DNA from: Caprimulgus europaeus
Taxonomy: Eukaryota; Chordata; Aves; Caprimulgiformes; Caprimulgidae
DNA: 64,000 nt
Direction: 5' to 3'
NCBI GenBank assembly: GCA_907165065.1
Contig: OU015539.1
Coordinates: forward strand, 17,328,816-17,392,815
Part shown: piece after piece, positions 1 through 12,197 of the stretch
Layout: every line of letters begins with the position of its first letter
Position numbering within the stretch: the first letter of the stretch is position 1
Translations under genes and position numbers: made by a program
Notes under the pieces: model-generated
What the model saw: the letters and a program-made list of their open reading frames with translations, nothing else
What the model was told of the DNA's origin: nothing
The model's database searches: none

Positions 1-400
1 GCTATTTACCTACTCACTGAATTTACACCGAGCTTTCAAACAGTCTCCCCTTGACTCTCTGCAATTCAACTCTGTAATAACTGACCAAGCCAAAACATTG
101 CTGAAAAATCCATCAAATATCATAATTCGTGTCTTTTCTACCCAGTCCCATCCTCCTGAACAGAAAACTTCACTTTTCAGAAGCCAGTCAGCCACATATG
201 CAGTGTTCAGCCTCACCCCTACACGGGATGTACTAGTCCTCACTATTTACTTCTGAGACCTCCAAGGTGTGTAGGTGGCAGAGAGAACAGGGAACCCACC
301 CAGTGCCTCCCTCTGGTTTTCACCAGTGGACAAATGTCAGCTCCACGGAAGAGCCCACAGGAGAAGCTTTCATCAGACCCAGTTCTTATGTTTCCACTGT
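1..400. other. Unique sequence, no gene seen
   Basis: No repeat family, coding exon or RNA gene is recognisable here. Open frames are short, and the longest one on the plus strand runs on into the CR1 copy at 401 and has no similarity to a known protein that I can name. Base composition is ordinary for avian intergenic DNA. Confidence 0.5.
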
Positions 401-616
401 CACAGAATCCCAGCCTGGTTTGAGTGGAAAGGACCTGAAAGCTCAGCCAGTGCCAACCCCCCTGCCAGCAGCAGGGACACCTTCCACTAGACCAGGTTGC
501 TCAAAGCCTCATCCAACCTGGCCGAGAACACTTCCAGGGAGGAGCAGCCACAGCTTCTCTGGCCAACCTGGGCCAGTGTCCCACCACCCTCACACCAAAG
601 AATTTCTTCCTGTCAA
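401..616 (-). mobile_element. CR1 LINE, short 3' end (young subfamily)
   Basis: This is the 3' terminal part of a CR1 retroposon read on the minus strand. The 3' tip lies at the left, where CACAGAATCCCAGCC is the complement of the usual CR1 ending. The rest matches the complement of the 3' untranslated region of the copy at 31.4-31.6 kb almost base for base, including the segments GACCAGGTTGCTCAAAGCCT and GGCCGAGAACACTTCCAGGG and the stretch around AAAGAATTTCTTCCT at the right end. Only about 215 bases are present, so it is strongly 5'-truncated, as is normal for CR1. It belongs with the copies at 30.85 and 33.55 kb to one low-divergence subfamily. It codes for nothing. Confidence 0.93.
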
Positions 617-2834
617 AGAGGCAGTGCAGATATTAAAGCAGAAATGGTGGTCCTGAGGTATGTTCTGAATACACCATAGTGCATGTGGCACAACACTGGC
701 ATTTGTTAAGGAGGACACACATAACCTGGTGTGGATGTGAAACTTCAGCCAATGAAACTTGTGGCCATAAACATTTGCAAATAAAAACCTTCTATGCTAC
801 ATGATCAAATCTTTTCTCTCTCTCTCATTATACAGAGATGCAGTAATATGATGAACAGGTAGATACAGTCATTAGCTCAGTATGAGACTCTGTGGTAAAT
901 CACAAGATACAAACCTGTCCAAATCTGACTGGCACTAAGTTGGGAAGGTTTAAAAATCATGATGGCCATCAGATCTATGATTATCACCCAGGAGCTGGTG
1001 CCTGCTATGTAATTAGTTTGTTCTCACCGAGCTAGCCCCTGGCTTACAGGCATTTAGAAATGGTGTGAAACCATTTACACCTCGAGAAGGACGGCTACTG
1101 CTGCTGGGGAAGCGCTCTGGCCAGGAGAGCTCCGTTAGCCCTCTGTGCACAGCCTGATGCCTTCAGAGCTGAAGAACCTGGTTTCCATCCTGCTGCCTCC
1201 ACTTGGTGCTTTATGTGCACAGCTGGCTAATGACCATGTTCTATTATGTATAAAGCCATTTACTGTGATACACTCGTGCTGTTGATATGCTGTAGAATAT
1301 TTTTGTTCTGTTTGAGGGGCGACTCTGGGAAACATTAATGCCGGATGGGATGAAAACAAGGGCAATGCCAGAGCAGACGGCAAGAAGAAATCCACAAAGT
1401 GGCCAAACACTTCCATCTGCCCAGTGAACAGAGACTTTCATGCCTCCATTTATGCCTTCTGCTGTGAGCTGCTGTCACAGTGAGCGAGGAATCCTCCTTG
1501 CATTCGTAGGAGCCATGTTGTTGAATGCTTCTAACGATGCTTCTCCTGGGTGGTCTCTGTGTTCCTTGTCCCTCAGTCCCTGCAGGAGGCTCTTAGGCTG
1601 TTTTGACTCCTTGCCCCTTTGCAACTTCTCCCAGAGAAGATCCTGAATACAAGGAGCCCTCTGCTACACCAAAAGAAACCAGTGGTCTCAAAGGATGAAC
1701 TAGGTTTTGAGAGTTTGGTGCTGATAATTGCACTCTCTTCTAAAACCACCAACTTATCATACACTTCTTGAAAGTGCAGAACAGCAAAGAAATCTTTGCT
1801 TCAGTCTGTCCTGCACAGTCAAAGCATCTCTGGAGTCTCCTCATTCTAAAAGGCCCTTGTCTGCTCAATATAAAAGCAGTTACATTCAGAAAGTAATGTA
1901 ATCTGATTACCTTCTCACCACAACTTGTAATTACAACCAACTTTTCCCCCCTTTTTTTACTTGTTTTGTACTTTCACTGATGTAACTCTACAGTATTTGG
2001 CTTGAAGACCCTATTAGATACTTCAAAGTATTGAAAAATACCAATAAAGGCACCTCAGAGAAAGCCCCTAGTGACCTTATTCCTTAAGATTCCAAAAAAT
2101 GATGGTTGGTACTTAAGATATGTGGATCCATCAAAGTCTCCACCAGCACACAGATGCAGCACAGTTTCATTGCTCACAGTTAATGTCTGAGTGGGAGTTC
2201 CAGGTCATTAACCTGTTAGTATCAAGAACCACAGAATGAGCTGTACTTGCTAACATTTCCCATCTCTTTCCTCACCTTCCCCTTCTCCACCTTCTTTCTG
2301 AGCAGGATGGTTTTCCAGAATTAACATAACAGTGATGGAGGAGCTCTGGTTCCTCCATTGGGGTGTCCAATCTGCTGCATCAGTGATGCAGCAAGGATGA
2401 CCCAGCTCACCTCACTGTGTTCTACCTCAACAGAGAATGCCCACAGTGTCTCTAGACCCCTCCAGTGCTCCCCCTCCCTGGTGGTGCTGAGGGATCTGGA
2501 ACTTGTTCCACATCCTGGAAATGAAATGTCACATTGGGTGACTGCCATCAAGGTTTAGTTTATGCGAAATGCTTAAGTCCCTTAGTCACATGTTAAGGAA
2601 CAAGTAGTGTTTCCTGAGATGCTCAGACACTGCCAGATGCCCAGGTACTCCCCAGCAGCCTTGTCACCCCTTGCTGTGCTGCATCCTCCACACCGTTTGT
2701 CTGCAGCACTGACGAGGCCGATGAGTGACTGCAGTAACCATTGCAATGTGAGAGCCACTCAACAATTCCAGCCCATTCAGAGGGAAGCCACTGTTAATGT
2801 TTCTGCAGTCTCCATTATACCTTCAGGTCCCTGG

Positions 2835-2962
2835 ATCTGTGCTGCCTTCCAGGTAATCCTGCTCTGCTTGGATTAATTTGTTCAATAATTCTTCTGTTGG
2901 CTCGGGCTGATGAACATCCCCCTTGTTCTCGAATTTAAAGATGACTCTCCCCTGCTGTAACT
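2835..2962 (-). other. Doubtful exon-like stretch
   Basis: On the minus strand an open frame from 3059 to 2823 contains a hydrophilic, acidic segment of about 40 residues (beginning LQQGRVIFKFENKGD, later EELLNKLIQAEQDYLEG) that looks more like real protein than most frames here. A possible acceptor, CTGCTGCTGCAG, ends at 2963, and a possible donor, CTGAAG|GTATAA, lies near 2832. An in-frame TGA comes just before that donor, so it would be a last coding exon or noncoding. The plus strand has a competing donor-like CTTCCAG|GTAATC at about 2851/2852. I recognise no family. A chance frame is the most likely explanation. Confidence 0.15.
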
Positions 2963-5118
2963 CTGCAGCAGCAGGAATGGGTTTACAGGCTAGACTCAGA
3001 TAATGCAGGGGGAGATACAGCACGCTGCAGCCTGAATCACTGTTCTGCAGGGCTGCCACAAAGACTGTTTCTCAGACAGCTCCGAACAAAGAAAGAATGC
3101 CTGGCACGTGTGAATCCTTATCAGGGGGAGACAGACTTAAATGTGTTCGTTTAGAACAGTGTTAAAGTTTGCTAATGTATTTTAATAAGTAGCTAAAAAG
3201 AAAAGGCAGTCAAAAAATCTATTTTTCCTTTGATGGAAAGAGGAGGAGAGAATCTAAATTAAAACAGATATGTTTTCAGCCACAGCAAATAACACAGTGT
3301 GAAGAACTGTGATATTATTCTGTGAATAACATCCAGAGGAGCAGGCTACGCTTTGTGATGGCACTCTTGCTCCGAGGGCAGGGGAAGCTTGTTATCATTT
3401 TGTGTGGTGGTGTGAGGAGTTCTTCTGTGGAGTTTTCTCACTCGCTGATCCTAATCTACAAAAGAATCACTATGAGCTTGCACACAAGCAGGACACAGAT
3501 AGCATTAATGGGCAAAAGTAGTTAATGCATGCCAGGTGAAATCTAGAGAGTGCACACACACTTTTTGCATCTCTCATTACAGTTACACATACTGATGACA
3601 GTAACAGCAGTCACGCTTACATACTCTTAGGCTGGGACAATTCATCCCTAAAGAAATGAAGATCAATGCTTCAGTTAAAAGAACTCTATTACAAGATTTG
3701 TCAGGAGAGTCTAAAGCCGTTGTTCTTTGCAACATTTTATTTATGAAAGTGTTCTGGTGATGCAGATTGATTTTCTTGGCTCCATATTTTCGTATGTCAC
3801 CTGTCTGGGAAGGGAGATTGCTGGAACATTGATTCATGAATCGAAGTTTCTCCAGTCACACTGCTGTCTCACTAAGCACTTCTCTCTATTCCCTACTGCC
3901 AGTCCCCAGACCTCCCCTCAATGAATCCCAAGCAGCCTCCCCACACCTACGCTGCCCTCACCCAACTCTTTCCTTCTCTCTCTTCCAACAACGATTGTGA
4001 AATGCCAGTTGCAAGGTCTGGATGTAAGCCAGTTGGCTGGGGCCAACTTCTGCAGGACACCAGACTGAAGGAAAAGTTGTCTAGAAGCGATATTGAGGAT
4101 CTACCAAGTGCTAGAAAGTAGCTGACAAAATACAAAACTGTGGATTCCAGTATTCTGAGCTTTTGCCTTTATGTTAAATTGCAACCATAAAGATGATCAC
4201 CATAAAATTTATTGGGGCACTTACCAGCCATTTGGTTTTCTACATACATATTGTAGAATCAGAAAGGTTTTGACAGCAATGGATGTTTCTGCCTGAGGGA
4301 CACCACAGGTAGCAGCATTACAACACTCTGTAATGCCCAGTGCCAATTACTGCACAAGTGAGACAGCTTTTTTACCAGGCATCAAATGTTTCATACAGCC
4401 ACACCCGGAAAAGTCACTTTCTATTCTGCTATAAATATGAAGAAAATATCACTTGGAGAATCTTCTAAGATAAAGCTGCATGAGCTGAAGCAGCCATTTT
4501 GGAAGAGCCAAAATCTCTCTATATAAATAGAGGTTGTGACTTATTGGGCTGCTACATGACCACTCGCTCTTCCAGCAGGCAGATAAGAACTAAAGGAAGA
4601 ACAGGCAGTGTATGAAATACATCAGTGTTATGTCAGATATTGTTCTATGAGTCCCCTGAAGACAGTATCATCTCCTACGAGCTATCACAGTATTTTATTG
4701 TACTAGACATGATACTGCCACTGAAGAGTTTTCCCACGTAAAGAACATTTGTAACTTAGGATGCTCTGTAAGTAGAACTTTGTGCAAACAACAAACGAGG
4801 TTGGGCCATCAGATTCAGAGTGAATGATGTGCTTAATGCACTGTTCGTCCTCTTCTTTAGAAATTAAGTATTTATTTAACTGAAGGATGACAGAGATGTG
4901 CTTTGCTTTGATCTTATTAGGAACAGAGTGAATGCATAACAGTAAAGACACAATGAAGGGATACCAGAGTAAATTAGTATACCCTGAAACATTAAAACAT
5001 GTGCCCTGAAAATTTAGTTTTTACAAAGCAAATAGATCTCTGTACATCTTATTCATAGGATAACTAGCATTTATTTTCAGCAAAACACTCTGTGCTAACA
5101 TAAAGTTAGCTATAGTAC

Positions 5119-5160
5119 AGTGTGTGTGCACATATCTATATATATGTGTGTGTGTGTGTA
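5119..5160. repeat. TG/TA simple repeat
   Basis: An interrupted dinucleotide tract: TG repeats, then CACATATC, then TATATATA, then about seven TG units. The mixed composition suggests an old microsatellite. Confidence 0.85.
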
Positions 5161-5519
5161 GTATACCTTCACTCTAGAATAATTCAGTGGTGCTGAGATC
5201 CATTGCAGCAGGCACCTAAGCTAATTAATTACAAGCTTGTTCAGGCACCTTCCAGGCATACGACATTGTTCCTGTAATGTAAAAACAGCCTCAGCACAAC
5301 AGGCACATGTTCAAAGTTCACTCCTGAATTAAGAGTCTTGAGCAGACAAGCTTTACTTCTTTTTTTCTCCAGTACCCCATTTCACTGAATTCAGTATGGC
5401 CATGGACACCTATTTCAATACAGATAAACTGAAATGACTGAGGCTCATCTCATGTTTGACTTTGCTACACCGGGGTGTGAACCAGCAGTTACCAAGTTAA
5501 ATTGACATCAGTTTCAGCA

Positions 5520-5958
5520 GGGATGCTACAAAGATAATTAAGGGGCTGGAGCATCTTTCTTATGAGGAAAGGCTGAGAGAGCTGGGACTGTTCAGCCTGG
5601 AGAAGAGCAGCCTGAGAGGGGATCTCATCAATGCTGATCAATACCTAAAGGGTGGGTGTCAAGAGGATGGGGCCAGACTCTTCTCAGTGGTGCACGGTGA
5701 CTGGACAAGGGGCAATGGGCACAAACTGGAACACAGGAGGTTCCACTTAAACCTGAGGAAAAACTTCTTGACTGTGAGGGTGCCAGAGCCCTGGGCCAGG
5801 CTGCCCAGAGAGGTTGTGGAGTCTTCATCTCTGGAGATGTTCAAACCTACCTGGACACTTCCCTGTGCAACCTGGTGTAGGGAACCTGCTTTGGCAGGAG
5901 GGTTGGACTGGATGATCTCTTGAGGTCCCTTCCAATCCCACCATGCTGTGATTCTGAG
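5520..5958 (+). mobile_element. CR1 LINE, 3' part (intermediate age)
   Basis: About 440 bases of CR1 in the plus direction. It begins in the end of the reverse-transcriptase frame (GGGGCTGGAGCATCT, then CTGTTCAGCCTGGAGAAGAG), passes through the 3' untranslated region (CTGCCCAGAGAGGTTGTGGA) and ends with TTGGACTGGATGATCTCTTG followed by a worn ATTCTGAG terminus. Stops interrupt every coding frame. The sequence differs from both young groups in this window and resembles the general avian CR1 consensus, so it is older. The element is 5'-truncated. Confidence 0.95.
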
Positions 5959-6529
5959 ATACAAGAATTCTGATACAGTGTCTTCTCCTTTGACCCATAC
6001 TCTATTTAGATACTGTAGGCAGCTCCCCTTCTCCATCAGCCACCCAGAAAATTAGACAAGCAGGTCACACATATGGAAATGCTGGAGGAACTAATAATAG
6101 TTTAGGAAAGAGATGACTCACAGGGAACACAATCACAGGCTATAAATATCTTCAATGCAATAACATAAATGTATAAATGAAAGATGGGAATTACTTGGTC
6201 TCAGAAGTTGGTAGGTAAGTTGGCAGCATAAGTTAAGGAAAATAATAACTGGTAAATGAATAGCGTCTCCAGGGAAGCTGGCTGGGAACCATTACCGTAA
6301 ATATCCAAGAACAGGTAAAATCAGACCCTAGTGAGAAAGATGCATTGAGCAGCCCTGCAAGATCCCTGGAGCTAGACTAGCTGTTTCTAAGGGGTCTTTT
6401 CTGGTGCTGCTTTTGCTCTCCATGACATTAAGGCAAACCCTGGACAGAGAAAAGCTTACACTCAGCAAAGCAACCGTGGCTCCTGAAATGACAGTTACCT
6501 GTAAGCAGGTGTTTCACTGGCTCAGCACC

Positions 6530-6740
6530 TGCTTCCTAACACCGATAGCTTTTATGATGTGCTAATGGAGAAGGTACTACACAACACCGATACAAATGCA
6601 GTTGCTAATTATACTATCAATAACATTGAACCTACCTGCTGCTAATCTTATTGACATCAATAGTAGTATTAACTCCATCGGTGTCAGCAGTGATGTCAAT
6701 GACACGGTGTAATCTGCTGGAATGACTCATTAGGCTCACA
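6530..6740. promoter_or_regulatory. Possible conserved noncoding element
   Basis: A repeat-free, AT-rich stretch with several homeodomain-type cores (GCTAATTATA, TGCTAATCTTATTGACATCAATAG), two GATGTCAATGACA/GACATCAA-like blocks and an AP-1-like TGACTCAT near 6724-6731. This texture is typical of vertebrate enhancers but is not proof. No conservation data are available from the window itself. Confidence 0.25.
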
Positions 6741-6940
6741 GAGAAACAGGACCTCCTGCCACAGCCGCACCTGGCCTCGGCAGGCCTCAGAGGGCTCTAT
6801 TCCCTGTCAGACAAACAGCCAGCAAACTGCACTGACATCTTTTTATTAAATTAAAACAACCCAGAAAACCCTCCAGCACATGAAAGCTCGGACTGCAATG
6901 CCAGACAATAACAGGCTGCCTGTCACACTTCAGGTGTCTC

Positions 6941-6960
6941 TCCAGTGCACGTGCACTGGA
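6941..6960. repeat. Perfect 20-bp palindrome with central CACGTG
   Basis: The left arm TCCAGTGCAC is followed at once by its exact reverse complement GTGCACTGGA, with no spacer. The centre is CACGTG, the canonical E-box bound by basic helix-loop-helix factors such as the MYC/MAX, USF and CLOCK families. A further partial copy of the arm, ATGCACTG, follows at 6961. A spacerless palindrome with 10-bp arms is expected well under once by chance in 64 kb. Confidence 0.9.
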
Positions 6961-8779
6961 ATGCACTGTCAAAAACCATCTTTCCAAAGGAATTACAGCT
7001 CATTTTGTGCCTAGTTACTCAGTATTCCCTCTCAACCTCCCTGTTCAGTACATTGCACCACAGCTTATTTCTGTACACCCATAAACCCTATACCCATCAC
7101 ACCACGCTTCCAGGCCTCTCTCTGTTACACTAACTAGCATCAGAAAAATTCTCACTTTGCCTCGATATTCCTACAACATTTGGCATTATCACAACCTTTT
7201 TTTGGCAGACATGAAACTAAAGCTAGCCGTGAGTAAAGCCAAAGCAGCTAAAACTCTACATTTAAGGAACAAACTTGAGATCCCCAGTCTGTGATTTTCC
7301 AAAGTACTTATCGTTTTTATGGCCCCCCATACACGCAGAGCACAGATCCAAGCGGTCACGCTTGCAGCTGGGAACGCTCAGCATTTATGCAAATCTGGCC
7401 TAAAAAATCCATCCTCCCAAGTACCCAGGTAATTAGGGATGTGCAAACTGTGGCTCAGAGTATTTTGGCACTGCACAGCCTTACCCACTGCCTGTCAGCC
7501 ATCCCTGCCCAGGTTCACTGCCTAGCTTCCATTGGCTCTATGATCAGCCTCATTCCCTGCTAAACTTTGCAACTTTCCCATGTGTCCTGCATGAGGAATG
7601 CACTCTGCAGAACAAAAAGGTCTGTGAGCACCTCATTAAAGACTGTATCATAGTGCATGAGCACAAAGAGGGTGTTAAGGGAGTTAAGACTACAAAGACA
7701 ATGAACCAGAATTCCTGTGTCTACTACACAGCAGGGCTTCATCTATTAACTTCTTAATGATGGTGACTTTGGAAAAAAAAGGTAATAATTTGAGAAATAT
7801 CCTCACAGATTTACAAAAGCACTCTCCTACAAGTCCCACAGTTCTTTAGAAACCCACAGACACCGGGTGGCATGGTAAACAAGTGAGGATGTGTGGGTTT
7901 AGCAATAAACCTGTTCCCTATTTAAATATTCAGAGATGAGTGTGAACCAGCTCAGCCTGCCAGTGCTTTACTCCAGACCTGTGACCATTCTCTCCCACTA
8001 TCACATAATGAACAGATACAGAATTCTCAGCACAGACATTTTTTGCTCAATGTTTGTATAAAATCTGGCAAACCACGTCTGTTTCATCGCCGATTCCAAC
8101 CGTGTGTATCATTGCATAAATGATGCTTACAGTTTGGGGTAAGTCAATTTGAGCAGTGATTAGTTTTTCCTATCTCCTAAACCTTTAAATATTTTATTTG
8201 CAAATGGGTATCACTTCCATCCCAACTATTTTCCGCATTATTTCACCTATTTTTTAATAAGTTTTTATATATATTCTGGAAGACAGCCTTACCAAGCATC
8301 ATGCAAGTGCAGTTTTTCTTTATGTCTATGGATTTCTGATGTGCACTGCTTTGTATTTCTATCTTTATTATACTTTATTCCCTATGTTCATCCTGGAAGA
8401 AATACAGAACAACTAGTTAAAGCCTCACCTAAGCCAGCTATTGCTCTAGGCAGAGCGGGAAGCAGCTCTTCCAGCCTCACTCCTCTGAGGTTTTCTAGCT
8501 CCCTTCTCCAGCCCAGACCTTCTTCTTGGGGCAGGAATTTTGCCCAGAGTGCTGAAAGCCTTGAGCTGGCCCTAACCTAAATAAACGGTCACTACTCAAC
8601 ATGACCAAAGTGAACATCCTCCAGGGAGATCATGCATATGGGAACACCAAATACAACCATACCTACATCATGGGACTGCCTGCAGAAACAGTAACTGGGC
8701 ACAGAGGCTGGTGCTTTTAAGAGATAACTATTAGACAAAAACCTGTGAGAACAGCAAAACTTACAACAAGAGCAACTGC

Positions 8780-9255
8780 AGCCCTGAAGAGGGTAAGACC
8801 CAGCGAAGCAACTCCTGGCTCTGTGTGTGCAGCACTGGGAAGATCAATATCGGACTGGTGTGCGCAGTTCTGGTCTATACGTACCAAAGTGGCTGTGGGC
8901 ATCTTAAAGCAAGTGCAAAGGAGGATCATGGAAGTGCCCCAGGAACTGACAAATTCATCCTGATGTTGTAAGGACTAAGAAGCTTTTGATGTACTTAGGA
9001 CATTGAAGAATAAACCTGGAGGTGATGTGAACGCCATGAAACACTGTTTTCGTAGAAAAGGGATCAGATAGCGTGGCCTTTCTAATCCTGCTGATAACAG
9101 CAGAGCAAGATCCACTGACTGGAAGCTAAAGTGAGACAGGTTTAACTTGGAAAAAAGGCAAAATTTCTTAGGGAACGTATAATTAAGTATTAAAACTGGT
9201 TACTAGGAGAGGAGACTTCAAAATATGTATCTTATCAGTGCTTATAGGAAAAACT
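8780..9255 (+). mobile_element. Ancient CR1/L3-like LINE, 3' part
   Basis: A heavily worn LINE in the plus direction. Near 8840-8935 the translation retains the pattern DWCAQFWSIRTK...LKQVQRRI, corresponding to the Y/CVQFW...LERVQRRA block at the end of the CR1 reverse transcriptase. Further on, 9055-9240 matches the old CR1 (L3-like) tail: AAAAGGGATCAGATAG, CTGCTGATAACAG, AGCAAGATCCACTGACTGGA, and a worn form of the AATTA...GGTTACCAAGAGAG segment. It is much more diverged than the other copies and probably predates the radiation of modern birds. No frame is intact. The exact ends are uncertain by some tens of bases. Confidence 0.75.
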
Positions 9256-10147
9256 TACAGGAAAGAAGAGAAGGAAATTGGCCTAAATGTTCCAGAAGAA
9301 CCCTCTTGACCTTGACCTCTAAAAATCCTCTCCCCAAAATGGACCAAGTTTACTTCCACCGTCCTCATCCTGCAGTTCTGTACTGCAGCATGGATAAAGT
9401 CAAACCTCACTGCACAGCCCTGGGTGCTCCGTGGCTGGAAGCAGGACTTTCCCACCGCTGCATGCTGGCCCAGGCACACCGTGCCTTCCCCTTCTCTGAA
9501 CATTTCTTCCCTCTCCAAGGCACCGGAGCAGCCGCAGCTGGAGCTGTAGGCACTGGATGGAGAGCTACTGCTGTGCTACAGGAGAGGCCCAGCTGGTGAG
9601 TGTCACCTGGATGCTCAAGGGCACACAGATCACCTCATGTGAAGTTGAAAAGGAATTTTCTGAGGGCCTTGGGGGATTTTTTTTGCTATCTCCCTTGCAC
9701 AGCACAGAGCTTGTCTGCTAGAATCATGTTGACATATTTCAATTAGTACGTTTCTCTTCTCCGCTGCTGTCTGCCAGGAGCACAGTTTAATGTCTTGAGA
9801 AAAGCAACTCCTCAGACTACCTGGTCTTTGGGCTTAATACAGGGAACCCTGACTGAGCATCTGAGCACAGAATTCTTTACCATAATATTTATTGTCTCTT
9901 CTTCCTTTAGTGCTCTCGAGCACGTAAATAGAACTCAATTCACTATACAGACAGCATGAAAAACAGACAACAGAGTGGGCTCAGTAGAATCACTGTTTCA
10001 CAATTCAATTTATCCACCTCCTTTTGGGTATTCCATTTGTTCTCTGGATTAACAAGGTGTGGAGGAAGAGCAAGGAGCCGTTACTGGGCTCTGACGTGCC
10101 AGTCACACAGAAGGTGTGTCTGTTTCTGGGGGCTGACAGTCCCTGTT

Positions 10148-10170
10148 GTCACACTCATGTCACACTCATG
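10148..10170 (+). repeat. 11-bp tandem duplication
   Basis: GTCACACTCAT occurs twice in direct succession, a small tandem duplication in otherwise unique sequence. Confidence 0.8.
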
Positions 10171-10321
10171 GCCCACAGACTGAAACACGGTGACCTTTCT
10201 GGTTTACCTGCAGGGCCGTTCATGCTGCCTGGCTCTATGCATTCAAGTGCTGAAGTTTAGTCATGTATATCCACCATGATTAACTCCACTCTGCCTATGT
10301 AAAATCATCTCACATCAGTTA

Positions 10322-10340
10322 GTGTGTGTGTGCACACACA
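10322..10340. repeat. Alternating GT/CA palindrome
   Basis: A GTGTGTGTG run switches at a central TGCA into CACACACA, giving an alternating purine-pyrimidine tract that is also a near-perfect palindrome. Such sequences can adopt Z-form or cruciform structure in vitro. No function is implied by the sequence alone. Confidence 0.75.
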
Positions 10341-12178
10341 TATTTGTCCCTGTGCTGACAGGTTTGTACGTGAGCTTTGGGCTCCTGGCTACAGCATTAC
10401 AGTTCACAGCAAGCCAAGCGATAAGCTCAAAGCTAGCACAGACAGGTTAAGTGCAGCCAAAACCAGGCTGTCCAAATTAAGGGTTCATTTTTATTTTCAC
10501 TGAGGATCTCAGTGGCTCTTTCATACACGCTTTCTGGAGCTGCCAAGCTTTCCTGATATGAGTTCTTATCAGGAGATCATTCTGTGTCACCATTTCCCTT
10601 GTGACAGAGTGACTGGCAGCGCTTCCCCTAAGGCGTGTGGCAGCATCAGGAACGCTCTCACCTGCAGAGACCCCTGAGAGCTGCCTCTGCAAAGCTGACA
10701 TTTCCACAGCGTGGAAGAGCAGCCTGCACTCATCACTGGCACAGTTCAGGGACCAAAAAGAAAAGACAAACAGCTTTTCAGGGAATCCTGGCTCAAGAGA
10801 TGCAAATCCTGCTTCAATAAAAAATGAAGCTGGGAGAAAGAACACAAGGTGTGGGTGATGGCAAAGACAGACTAAAAGGCTAAAGAGCTTAAGTGTTCAG
10901 TGTCACCTCCAGCCACAAAAGACACTGTGTTTTTTCATTCTTACAGTACAACAGTAGATATGAGAGGCAAAACTCAGGAGATGCAAGTAAGGTTTGATTC
11001 TGATTTCTGTATTTGGAAGCCTTCACTCAGACTTTTCACCTGGGACACCCTCTCTCCCGCAAGCACAGGACCCCAAGTATTTTTCCTTTTTCAAGTCTTT
11101 GAGCACTTTCAATGGATTCTTGCTATCTGAGATGCTCAAAGGCTGTCTCCAGTCCCACTGCTCTATGTACACTTTAAAGCATCCCTTTTCATGTTTGCCC
11201 ATGATCTGCTGAACTTCACTCCTTCATTCCCACCATTGATATTCACGCCAGTTACACCTCCACCTCTCTGCTCCTAGCAGGGACTCAGCCCGGACAACAG
11301 AAGGCGGCTGGTGATGTAGTTCACTTAGAACGAGAACAAGGACACACTTACCAGGAAATCATCTCAACGGACTAAAGAAGACTCTAGCCCCCAGCCACTG
11401 CCAAACACATCATGTGAAAAAACAAACAGAAAAAAGGGCATTTTTAAAATCCACTGCTCTGAGGCAGCAGCAGCAAGCAGACAGCCAGGCAGTTTTGTCA
11501 GTCAAGTTACAGAGCTGAAGCTGTGCTCTGCACAGGCGAGAACAACATCAATAGGTCAGTTCACCCACACCTCTGCTTTCAGAAAAGTTTTATCTCCATC
11601 CTACCTAAACATCAAAATTAAGGTAGGGAGACAACTTGTTTGAGCCTACTTGTGTCTCCTCTTTCCAGAGGAAAGGAGCAGCATCACAGATAATTATCAG
11701 CACTTCCAAAAGACCAACCACATCCCCTGGGGTTCAGTTGTGTGAGACCCAATACCTGGCATGCTGCAGGACAGCCATGAGAACCTGGCTCAGCTTTATT
11801 GTAAAAACAAAGTTACGGAGTTGTAAGACAATCTATAACCTAAGGCCAAGCAAGCCAGAAATGCAGACAGAAATGAAACTGTTGAGATAGTGTCAGTCAG
11901 TGACTCAGGAGAAAGCACCAACAGGAGAAGCTATAAAGCCCTAAGGAAAAAATGGAGAATCAGAGACAGCAATTCCACAGGAATGGGCAAGGATCAGCTT
12001 GACTGAAGGAGCAGCAGAGGCCAGCCCTGACTGATGACTAACTGACCATTAACTCACCACCCACTAGGTCTCTGCATCTGCAATGGAGAACACACTAAGG
12101 TTCTGCTGGCCTGTGTTGTCCTAGCTGACTACCACATATGCAGTAGTCAATGCATTATCACTGTGCACTCTTACGTTG

Positions 12179-12197
12179 CTTATATATATATATATAT
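12179..12197. repeat. (TA)n microsatellite
   Basis: About nine uninterrupted TA units. Confidence 0.9.

Larger units (their letters stand above)
617..5519. other. Unique sequence with one doubtful exon and a short TG/TA tract
   Basis: About 4.9 kb without a recognisable gene or interspersed repeat. It holds a doubtful exon-like stretch near 2835-2962 (listed separately) and a TG/TA tract at 5119-5160. The remaining open frames are short, unordered, on both strands and without recognisable domains, as expected by chance. Confidence 0.5.
5959..8779. other. Unique sequence with a palindrome and a possible regulatory block
   Basis: No gene recognised. It contains the motif-rich block at 6530-6740 and the 20-bp palindrome at 6941-6960, both listed separately. 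The stretch 7200-8780 shows nothing beyond ordinary AT-rich unique DNA. Confidence 0.5.
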
